A stretch of 64,000 bases of DNA from Auricularia sp. M13 (taxonomy: Eukaryota; Basidiomycota; Agaricomycetes; Auriculariales; Auriculariaceae): positions 4,216,001 to 4,280,000 of the forward strand of contig CM073196.1 of assembly GCA_037042915.1 (NCBI GenBank), read 5' to 3'. Both the position numbers and the translations under genes were made by a program. Every line of letters begins with the position of its first letter. Position 1 is the stretch's first letter. Shown in pieces: positions 55,467 to 64,000 of the stretch. Under the pieces are notes generated by a model, which saw only the letters and a program-made list of their open reading frames with translations, did no database searches and had not been told where the DNA came from.

Positions 55467-58400
55467 ATGGCGTTCCGCACGCGCACAGGGTCGCCTCTGA
55501 ACACGCTCCTGTTCGTGTTCAACGTCGCGGTGCTCGTGTTCCTCTTCTTCTTCCACCTGCCCACGCTGCACGAGGTCCAGGTCCAGGTCGTCCATGAGCA
55601 CCAGCACCAGCACCAACCTCCTTCCAATCCGCCACCTTCACCTTCTTCCCCTCCTGCGCCGACGAAACTCCAGTATGAATTCTGCGACGCGTGCGGGCCG
55701 GGGGACGCGCTCTGCGCGCAATACGGGTGAGTGAAGCGGAATGGGAAGAGGATGGGGACAGGAAGGCTGATGTGGAGGGCTGCGGTAGGGCGCATAATCT
55801 CGCGCGGTCGAGGGCGTACGAGGGCTCGAACGCGCGCTTCCGGCGCGTGCTGCGCGACGCGCAGCGTGGACGGCCGGTGTCGATCGCCGTCCTCGGCGGC
55901 TCCGGTGCGTCCTTCCCCGCCTGCTTCGCGCGTCCTCGCTAACACTCTCTGGCCGCGCTCGCTAATGCTCGCGCAGTAACAACCGGCCACGGCGTCACAC
56001 CCTCCGAATCCTGGGTGTCGCTCTTCGCCACCTGGTGGTCCCGTACCTTCCCGCTCTCCCCTCTGCACCTGCAAAACGGCGCCGTGCCAGCCACAGGCTC
56101 AGATTACTTCTCCATGTGCTTCCCCAACCACCTCGACCTCTCGTCCGGCGGGGTCGATCTGGTGCTGACGGAGCTCGCGGTGAACGACCAGCGCATCGAG
56201 AGCAACACCGACGCCTTCGAGTGGCTCATGCGTGCTCTCCTGGAGCTCCCGAGCAAGCCGGCGGTGCTGAATTTGCAGGTTTTTGGGCTCGCGTATCCGT
56301 TGATTAGTACCGGGGGAGATTTGCATTTGCCGGTTTCGATGTATTATGGTGAGTCTGGCCTTGGATTGATTTTGCTGGTTTTGCGCCGGAGCGGCGTTGT
56401 TGCTTGATTGGCGGTAGAGCGGCGTTGCATGCTTTGCGGTAGAGCGCCTTCGCCTGCTACTCGCAAAGCGCCTTGGCCTGCGTGAGCCGCAAAGCGCCTT
56501 TGCCTGCTACTCGCAACGCGGCTTTGCCTGCATGAGCCGCAACGCGGCTTTGCCTGCATGAGCCGCAACGCAGCTTTGCCTGCTACTCGCAAAGCGCCTT
56601 TCCATGGATGAGCCGCAAAGCTGCTTTGCCACAAAGTCCCTTTGCCGTTGCCTGAATGCAGCATCGCTGACGCCCCGCCCTTTTTGCAGACATTCCACAT
56701 ATCAGCCTGCGCAACGTCGCGCTGCCGCCGCTGCTGGCCGACCCGAGCCAGGACCGGCACTGGTTCGCGATCAACAAGGAGGATGTGGTGGATCATCGGC
56801 ATGTACGTCCCTCCATTTCTGCGTCCATTTTCTCCTTTGCTGGTGTTCGTGGTCGGCGCGCGGCGCTGGTGGCAGGGCCTGCTGGACTGCTGGACCTTTG
56901 ATGCTGGTGCTGTGTCTGCGCGAGCGCCGTGCGCAGCCGGGGTGGCTTGCAGTTTCGCGGGTCGCGCCGCGCGCTGCAACGCCGAGGCGGACTGTAGCGC
57001 TTCTGCTTCGCGCCGAAGTGCGCGCAGCGCTTCATCTTCGTTGCGCTTTACACCCGTCGTACTTCACCTGCACGGGCCCGTGCATTTGCTATGGAACGCG
57101 AGCGCGAGCTCGCGCGCAGCGTCCCCGACCCCACGGACGCCGCGACTAGCAGACCCGCGTGCTGCATCCGCAGTGTCGCCGGTCTCGCGTCATGTCGCGC
57201 GCGCCCAGCCGTGGCTCACCGCGCGCATTACAGCTAGCGGCTTCGTGACTGCGCGCGCGGCGGATGGTAGAGCGCAGTCTGCACGATGGCTCGTCTTTGT
57301 CGCGTCTGTCGCCTGGGCAGCATTTGGAGCGCCGCACGCGCCGTGCATTTGCTCCGGTGCGCTCGCGCAACATCCGCACAGGCGCGCAGCATTGACAGAC
57401 GCGCTTGCTGCAGTTGCATGTGGCCCCGCTGCGTCCAGCCGTGCGCGCAGTGGTGACCACCGCGTTCATCTCGGCTGGCGGCTTACAGCCCGCAGACGGT
57501 AGCACGTCTGCTGCATGGTGCCGACCATGACGCTCCGTCTTCGTTGTGCCTGCCGTCATGGCGTCATGCCGCTACGATTGGTACAGAGCGCGAGCGCGGG
57601 CAACTCAGCAGGCGCGCAGCATACGAAGAAGCATTTCGCTCGAGTTGCAGCAGTTGGGCTTGCATCAGCGCCCCCGCAGAGTCGCTGCTCTTGCGTCCAG
57701 CCCTGCCCACCATGCACATCGCGGCGTGCAGCCCACCCGTGCGCATCGCGCGTGACGTACGCGAGCGCGCCTGCTGCACGAACGATGGCGCGCGCAGCTA
57801 TCCATTTTCGTCGCGTCTGACGTCCGTCATGCTGCTCCTGCAGCAGTGTGCGTCTGCTACGGAGCGAGACACCGTGCTCCGCCCAGCTGTGCCGCCCCGT
57901 CGGACGCGCAACGCTTGCGATGTCCACCGCGCGTGCCTCGTCCCGCAGCCTGCCGCCAGCGCATCCCTCCCTCCCTGCATGCCAACTCTACCCCTTCTCT
58001 TCTCTTCTCTTCTCCTCGTCCGCGTACCTCCCCTCGCTCACTCGCCCAACTTCCTGACGCCGTGCTCCGTCATGCAGATCGGCAAGAACGGCCACCGCGC
58101 GCTGGCCGACCTGCTCATCGCGTACGCCCAGCGCCAGCTGTGCGCGCTCGCGTCTGAATCCGAGGCAGCGCACGCGGGACCGGGCGACCCGATGTTGCCG
58201 GGCTGGAGGGAGATGGAGGACGTCCCGCGCGTAAGTCGTATTCAGTCGCGGGTTTGGGCTGCAGTGATGCTGACGTTTTTTGCTCTTCATGCGTTTTCCT
58301 CGTCGTACTTGGTGCTCGCTGCGCGCGCGTCCGCTTCCTCCGCTGTTCGCTGCTCACTGCACACCCTCGCATCGCTCGCTGACTGTGCTCCCTTGCCCAC

Positions 58401-61374
58401 TTTATTTTTTCACACCCTGCCCGCTTGGCATCGTCACTGCTCCGCGTCCCTCCCCCCACTCGCGTTACCACTACCCTCCGCCCGCCGCCGACTCACCTGT
58501 TCGCCGTCCTTGCCGCTCGCCATCCACCCGCCGTTACCATCTGAATCTGCATCTACTCGGCGCCCCCTCACCTTGCCTACTCGCCGCCCGCTGCGCCCGC
58601 CGTCTATCGTCGGCAAACAGCTGCGCATGATGGAGCCGTGGAGCGCGGACAAGACGAACGGCCGACTGGACCCGTTCTGCGCGTCGACGCGCACGGCGAA
58701 GAACCCGCTCGTGCCGCTGGAGAATGAGGGATGGTGCGTTGCGTCGTCTGCTTTTTTTTTTTTGGCTTTGTTCCCTTTCTTGCGCTTGGGCGTGTGTTGT
58801 TCGCGCTTGGCCGGGCGTTGTTCGCCCTAGGCCGGGCGTTCCGCGCGTCGTGCGAGGCATTCCGAGTGTCGTCTCGCGCGAGGCGATCCATTTCTCGAGT
58901 CGCGCTTTTTCTTTCCTTGTTCGCATCGCGTACAGCTTCCCTTGCGCTTCCCCTTCCCCGCCTCACGCTTTCCCCTTCCATACTCGCCTCGCGCCTTTTT
59001 TTCCCTTGGTCGCCTCGCGCGGGGCCGTCCATTTGTTGCCGCGTGCGCCGCCATCGCTGGCGCGGCTCTCTATGGGTATGACACAGGCCTTGCGGATGAC
59101 CCACGCTGACCTTTTCCTGCTCTCTCCATACTATCACACTCCGCTCGCATCGTTGCTCTCCGTCCGCACCCTCGCCCTCCACCCCCACCGTTACCCTTTG
59201 CCCTCATCCTCCGCCCTCGTCCTTGCCCTTATTCCCGCCTTCTTCACGCCCACAAGCCCTCGTCTTCTTACGCTCGCTCGCGCCCGCGCTGCCTGCTCCA
59301 CTCCCCGCTCCCATTTTTGCTCGCTGTGTCCCTCTCTGTCTGTTCGACGCTCTCTGCGGCCCTGCCCTGCCCTGCATCGCCGCGCCTCGCACCTGCTCCC
59401 GATTTCTTCACGCACGCTTGCTCCTGCATCGCGATCGCCCTTGCGCAGACGCTGGCTCTGAGCTTGCTCTCGCTCCTCCTGCGTGCTCACTCTCTCACCC
59501 GCTCCTTACGCGTGCTCGCTCCCGCTGCCGTTCTGCCCTTGCGCTCGCGCCGCGCGCGCATGGTTGCGCCCTTGCCCCTGCTCCCTAATTCTCAACCCCA
59601 GCCCACGCCCTGAATCTTCTCCCGCACCCATGTACTTCGTGCGCATACAAGTCCTCGCTCCCGCTCACTCTCTCACATGCCTGTTTTCGCCCAGCCTCTC
59701 ACCTGCTCCCGCCCCGCTCGCTCTGGCCCCGGTCCCACTCTCGCGCTCGCTCCCACTCTGGCTCTCGCTCCCACTCTCGCGCTCGCTCCCACTCTCGCGC
59801 TCGCTCCCACTCTCGCGCTCGCTCCCACTCTCGCGCTCGCTCCCACTCTCGCGCTCGCTCCCACTCTCGCGCTCGCTCCCACTCTCGCGCTCGCTCCCAC
59901 TCTGGCTCGCCGACACTCGCTGACGCTCGCACCCGCAGGGCGAACTGGACGTACCGCGGCAACCGCGTCAAGCCGTACATCCGCGCGACGGTGCCCGGCG
60001 CGCGCGTCAGCTTCCGCGTCGTCGTGCGCTCGATGGGCCGTGTAAGGGTGACGTATCTCAAGGTGTGTGTCTGGCTTCTGGCTCTGTGTTGCTCCGCCTT
60101 GCTTCGAGTGCAGTCTTCGTTTGTTTGTGCTTGGATTTCGGTGCGCAGCGCTGGGTTGGTGGCTCTGCGCGCGGTTGCTCGGTTGACGCGCCGCGCGTCC
60201 GTCTTCTTCGGGCTGGCGGCGTCGGGGCGCACCCCTGCGCAGGACATTATGTTTCTATGCTGCTTCGCCGCCGCCGTGCGCTGCATCCATGTGAGCGCGG
60301 CGGAGTGCTCCTGCTCTCGCGCATACACTCGCGTGGCCGAATGCTCCTCCTCTCTTGCGGTGACGTACTCCTACGCTCGCTCGGCGAAGCGACGTGCTCA
60401 AGCTTTTGTGTTGTGAAGTGCGCCCGCTTCCGCGTTGAGACACTCGCGCGGCGCAGTGCTCATGCACTTGCGGGGCGCGAGACTCGATGCAGTCTGGCGT
60501 GCTCCGCGGTCACAGACTCCTCTTCACGAGCGCTGAGCCGGACGGGGTGAGGCGGAGCGCTGCTTGGTTTTGGCTATCGAAGTGCTACTCTTTTTTGTCG
60601 CGAGCGCCGGGCTCCTTTATCGTCGGACGTGGAGGGTACAGCGAGCGCGCCTTCATGCTCGGCTCCCAGTCTCCTCTACTCGCACTGCGCGAACTACAAA
60701 CTCCTCCTTGCCGTTGCCGCATCGTTTCCCCTGCCAGCGCGCGCCGTACCTCTGAGGCAGGCTGTAAGCGTCCCTGATCAGCGGCGACACGAGCGGCGGC
60801 GGGAGGCGTCATGGTTGCGCAGCGACACAGTCGATGATGAGCGGCGGCCGCAAGCGTCACGATTGCGCGGCGACACCGTCCTTGATGTGCAGAGGCGTGG
60901 CGTGCAGCTGCACCTTGCTCCGTCTGGCCATGCGCTGTGGCTTCGCGCGCGAAGAGCAATACATGCGTGATCCTTCTACGCACCGCTGGACGCTCCTGCA
61001 TTTGCGTCATCAAGCGCGTCCTCAAGCGCACCAGCGAACGCTCCTTGTCGCCCGCCATACTCTCTTCCTTTGCGTCGCACAACTTTCCATCTTCCCGGCT
61101 AACGCCCGCGCAGAGCGCCGACTTCGACCTGGGCACGGCCAAGTGCTGGGTGGACGACGACGAGGCGAAGGCCGTCAAGATCAGCGGGCGGTGGGAGTAC
61201 AAGGGGCTGAATATCGCGCAGTGAGTCAAGTCGCCATCGCCTTGCTTTCCGATCGTCTGACGATTGCAATGCAGCGTGTACGTCGTCGCGCGCAACGTCC
61301 CGCCCGGCGAGCACACGCTCAGCTGCGAGCTGCTCGACCACGAGTTCCGCATCATCGCCGTCGACGCGGCCTAG
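55467..61374 (+). CDS. SGNH-hydrolase-type type II membrane protein S3 with giant introns
   Basis: Divergent paralogue of S1/S2. Nine exons keep phase and give 485 residues: 55467-55726, 55789-55904, 55977-56348, 56690-56802, 58078-58230, 58621-58733, 59939-60062, 61114-61220, 61275-61374. It has a signal anchor (TLLFVFNVAVLVFLFFFHL), a His/Gln/Pro stalk, the serine block VLGGSVTTGHGV, the Asn block LTELAVNDQR, and IGKNGHRALADLL for the C-terminal histidine block. The C-terminal beta-rich domain (KPYIRATVPGARVSF, VRVTYLK, HTLSCELLDHEFRIIAVDAA) matches S1/S2. Introns 3-7 are 341, 1275, 390, 1205 and 1051 bp, against 50-70 bp in S1 and S2, and are filled with C/T-rich and minisatellite sequence. 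The coding sequence is intact, so the gene is probably functional if these introns are spliced. Confidence 0.8.
56448..56640. repeat. 26-bp minisatellite in S3 intron 3
   Basis: About seven degenerate copies of a 26-bp unit of the form CTTTGCCTGCATGAGCCGCA then ACGCGG, alternating with CTTTGCCTGCTACTCGCAAAG variants. It fills most of the 341-bp third intron of S3. Confidence 0.75.
59734..59905. repeat. 18-bp minisatellite in S3 intron 6
   Basis: Nine full copies and part of a tenth of CCCACTCTCGCGCTCGCT, nearly perfect (one unit reads TGGCTCTCGCT). Because 18 is divisible by three and no frame of the unit contains a stop, all frames stay open across it and give false long ORFs on both strands. 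It lies at the 3' end of the 1.2-kb sixth intron of S3, just before the splice acceptor. Confidence 0.95.
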
Positions 61375-61758
61375 GCGCGTGCACTATGCGAAGAGCGGGG
61401 ATGATCTGTTGTAGAGAACGGGATGCTGATGTATGGTCGCGCGCGAAGGCGAGCGGGAGGCTGCTCGTCCGCGTGAGGCTGCTGATATAAGGTGGGGCGT
61501 GATGGTGCTGGTCTCTTGTTCAGCTAGAGCAGATGGCGTGTTGTTCGTTCGTTCCTTTGTTTCGTGCAGGTTTGTCTTGGGCTTGTGTCTGTTGATTTAG
61601 TGTACTGTACTGCATAGCATAGTATTGTTAGCCGTTCATTTAGTTGCGAATCTCACTGTATCCAGCTCTTTTCGTACGTCGGCAATGGCGACTGTCATGC
61701 CCGTCCGGGCCGTCCGGCTGTCCCCGAAGAACTCCGCGGCTTGCTTTCCTCTACTACA
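61375..61758. other. Intergenic stretch between S3 and the AAA-ATPase-like gene
   Basis: 384 bp holding the S3 3' end and the next gene's promoter. No further feature seen. Confidence 0.4.
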
Positions 61759-63301
61759 ATGCCTGTTATTCTGTCGGACAAGCTTCTAACCGGTATTATC
61801 GGCCACAACAGAACGAAGTACCGCAATCCAAGCTATCTCGGCGACATCTACATTCACGAAGAGCGCAACATCGTCAACCCGAGCATCCAGACGCTGTCCG
61901 ACCTTATGGCTCGTTTCGACGCAGAGCACTCCTTTCACTGTAACTGTGGCCTCAAGTTGGGCCCGCGCGTATGGCGTGCGGACCTCATTCTGCTGCCAGA
62001 TGTTGACACCGTAATGGCTTGGTACGTTCCGCAGGATGAGCAACTGCTGGATGGCTCGATGCCCATCGAGGAAGTATTTCCGCCGGGCGGCGAGCTGCAT
62101 CAGGGGATTTTACATCTCGTGTTTGATACAGAGACTCCTCTACGTATGTCTGTGCATGCTTTTCATCCATTTATACTCATTGTCGCCCGCCGTGTTCCAG
62201 CCAAGGAGTTTGTGATGCAGTCGTTTCGCGGCATGCGGCGCATCCGCGGCAATCTGTGCCGCGTCTGGGGTAGCCAAGAAGTGGGTCATTCAAATTGATA
62301 TGCGCTGTGATAGAACTATTGATGAACTGCCCTTTCAACTCTAGCCCTACCTGCCCACGACGTCGAACTTCGCAGAGATGGTTAGCGTGCCAGGCAGCTG
62401 CTATATCGACCACTTTGACTGGGTCATGCGGCGCTTCGATCGTTTGGTTGATGACCCTGCGTCCCGCCTCCGCAATATCCTGGTCATTCGCCGTCCCAGT
62501 GGGTTTGGCAAAACTACATTCCTTTCGGCCTTCGCCTCCTACTACGACTTGGGCGTCGACCACGACCTCGTTCCACCGCCGCGCGTTTGGAGCTTCAACA
62601 AGCCGTTTCCTGACTGGCTCGTCTTCCACATAGACTTTTCCGAGTTGCGTTTACGCCCCGAGCAGATGTCTGACAGCCAGATGCACGAGGAGTGCGAGCG
62701 TGTTATGTGGGATGCCACGGCGCGCTTTTATCGCAAATACACGCCGCTGCTCGGCGCGGATGCAACTGATCTCGACCATGAACGTTCTCAAAGCAACACA
62801 GCGCCTTTTTAAACTGTCATGGTGCGTTACGCAGTTCGCTACCTGATTCTCACGTACCAGGATTTGCTCACGACTTCGGAGTAGGACCTAGCGCAGGAGC
62901 ACAATCGCAAAATCTTCCTCGCCGTAGACAACTATACGGCGCCCTTCGCGTCAATCGCGGAGCCTTCACTGCACGACATGTCCGAAGATGGACCTTTCCG
63001 TCGCGTCGAGAGCGCCATCCACTCGGTGATGCTCGCCCATGTGTTTGTAGCTGTCGCGAGCGGCCTGGTCGAGCACGGATGCATGATGGGCACTATGCTC
63101 CCCGACGAAGAGGAGGGCATGACGTTGCCTTTCGAGGACACCATCCCCTGCCGCGAGTGGGACGACAACCTCCACCTCCCCGCATCCGAATCTTCCACGT
63201 CCTCCGGCTCGAACACTTCGGGGTTGGATTCGGTCGACTCGGCACGGGATGTCACAGGCCCTGTCGATAAGCCGGACCAAATAACGCTCACGGTCCAGTA
63301 A
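61759..63301 (+). pseudogene. AAA-ATPase-like gene, probably decaying
   Basis: Exon 1 begins MPVILSDKLLTGIIGHNRTK, followed by an intron near 62144. The next exon (KEFVMQSFRGMRRIRGNL) is followed by an intron near 62281. The third exon carries a P-loop (VIRRPSGFGKTTFLSAFASY, near 62490), preceded by CYIDHFDWVMRRFDRLV and followed by DWLVFHIDFSELR. Further on, HNRKIFLAVDNYTAPFA (near 62900) looks like the Walker B region and continues to a Ser-rich acidic end. This is the AAA-ATPase-like family often expanded in basidiomycetes. Between about 62770 and 62890 the frame changes: the third exon runs into a stop and the continuation (NVLKATQRLFKLS) is one base out. Nor can the following junction be joined in phase. 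Function unknown; an assembly error is possible. Confidence 0.6.
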
Positions 63302-63643
63302 TTCACAAGTGGCCGCGCTTTGCCGGCAGACACCTTGCTTGTACTTTGGTTTCTATTTCCAAGAAAGCACTCAAGCAGGAGACCCGGATTAGCGGGCCGG
63401 TTGTCGGAGTTTGAACAGCAGAAAAGGCGGGCTTCATTATGGGGGAGGGAGTGACCTTTCAAGCAAGGTGATTCTCGGTGATCCGTCATGTGCACTCCTC
63501 TGCCGAGTTTTGACACTAGAATTTTACCTATTCACTTCTTTTCACCTGTTCTCGCCCCGTCTCTCAGATCAATGGACTCCAACGTAAGAATAATTCTGTG
63601 TGCACAATGGATTCTGCAGCGCAGTGTACGTTTGAATATCGCG
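63302..63643. other. Intergenic stretch, no gene seen
   Basis: About 340 bp after the AAA-ATPase-like gene. Nothing recognised. Confidence 0.4.
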
Positions 63644-63911
63644 CAGTGAGTCTCAGGTTCTTTCCCGTCCCTTCTTTCTGCCTGTTCTTTCCCGTTCCTC
63701 TGGCTCTCTCCTGCCCGGCTGTTCTCTGCCTGGCGCTGCATGGCCCTCAGCCTGGTCCTGCATGGCGTTCGCCCGCCCATTGGCGCCCAATTCCTTAATC
63801 GCGATCCTCTGCATAGTCCTGTATACTGACGTCCCTTTCTTTTGCTGCGCAGTGTGTACGTCGTCGCGCGCAACGTCCCGCCCGGCGAGCACACGCTCAG
63901 CTGCGAGCTGT
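63644..63911 (+). pseudogene. Duplicated fragment of the S3 3' end (exon 8 tail, intron, exon 9 start)
   Basis: GAATATCGCGCAGTGAGTC at about 63644 is identical to the exon 8/intron 8 junction of S3 (61209-61227). The segment 63849-63911 then repeats the intron 8/exon 9 junction and the first ~57 bp of exon 9 (VYVVARNVPPGEHTLSCEL) with one visible difference. Between them the intron is about 195 bp instead of 54 and is C/T-rich, like the long S3 introns. The match ends abruptly at GAGCTG, before the LLDHEF ending. So this is a truncated segmental copy, placed on the far side of the AAA-ATPase-like gene. Confidence 0.85.
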
Positions 63912-64000
63912 GGCAGGCTGGAGTGCTTCGGGAGAGATGATTGGCGACATGGATCTCAAGCGCCTGACGGGCTGCACACGACTCATCAGTGACAACGCCA

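Noticed and set aside
58748-58764. Run of about 13 T as a Pol III terminator
   Set aside because: No tRNA-like or other Pol III promoter upstream; it lies within an S3 intron.
57544-58830. 428-codon plus-strand frame in the S3 intron 4-6 region
   Set aside because: It starts in intron 4 and overlaps S3 exons 5 and 6 partly in another use of the frame. Its Arg/Ala/Ser-rich content without motifs looks like non-coding GC-rich DNA; only the IGKNGHRALADLL and KQLRMMEPW parts belong to S3.
59665-60328. Long open frames on both strands over the 18-bp repeat (SxRESG-like and ARVGAS-like repeats)
   Set aside because: They are products of an 18-bp unit with no stop codons in any frame, inside an intron of S3. 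There is no start context, domain or splice support.
1-64000. Retrotransposons or virus-derived elements
   Set aside because: No reverse transcriptase, integrase, capsid or protease motifs and no long terminal direct repeats were seen; the mobile-type sequences here are DNA transposons and MITE-like.

Overview
The window is nuclear DNA of a filamentous basidiomycete, most likely a wood- or litter-decaying Agaricomycete. It is GC-rich. Genes are cut by many 45-65 bp GT-AG introns. The gene content fits: a CBM1-bearing GH6 cellobiohydrolase, AA14-type lytic polysaccharide monooxygenase (LPMO) relatives, GH16 glucanases, F-box and BTB proteins, an NRPS-like A-T-R reductase and a Plavaka-type transposase. 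I saw no rRNA, tRNA, CRISPR or retroelement. All exon boundaries were worked out by hand from splice signals, reading phase and paralogue comparison.

Layout. 1-2.1 kb: a partial membrane protein at the edge and a small membrane protein. 3-4.5 kb: AA14-like gene 1 (-). 5.1-7 kb: F-box protein. 7.2-8.8 kb: GH6 (-). 10.3-12.4 kb: SGNH hydrolase S1 (+). 12.8-14.3 kb: AA14-like gene 2 (-). 16.7-18.8 kb: PC-esterase-like P1 (+). 19.1-22.5 kb: divergent AA14-like genes 3 (-) and 4 (+). 24.1-26.4 kb: an unrecognised gene (-) and SGNH hydrolase S2 (+). 26.5-27.5 kb: LRR-like protein (-). 28.4-32.5 kb: A-T-R reductase (+), followed by an inverted relic of a related reductase tail. 33.7-35.2 kb: GH16-1 (-). 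36.5-38.8 kb: an unrecognised gene and a BTB protein. 39-41.5 kb: P2 (+). 42.8-44 kb: GH16-2 (+). 45-46.4 kb: a candidate transposon next to a broken small secreted protein gene. 46.8-48.6 kb: a DUF6532-like protein (-). 48.9-52 kb: an apparently intact Plavaka-type transposase. 53.6-54 kb: a MITE. 55.5-61.4 kb: SGNH hydrolase S3 with very large introns. 61.8-63.3 kb: an AAA-ATPase-like gene, probably decaying. 63.6-63.9 kb: a duplicated fragment of the S3 3' end.

How the genes fit together. The first 44 kb is a polysaccharide-modifying island built by local duplication: four AA14-like genes, two near SGNH paralogues (S1, S2) with a divergent third (S3), two PC-esterase-like genes and two GH16 genes. 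A plausible inference is that the esterases deacylate wall or plant polysaccharide that the LPMO-like, GH6 and GH16 enzymes attack; nothing in the sequence proves this.

Most striking is the AA14-like family. Genes 1 and 2 keep the copper-binding histidine brace. Gene 3 has lost the N-terminal histidine (Gln instead). Gene 4 has replaced all three copper-site positions (Gln, Arg, Phe) while keeping an intact, matching exon structure. This looks like an LPMO fold turned into a non-copper secreted protein. From 44 kb rightwards, transposon-related sequence, broken genes and minisatellite-filled introns become common.
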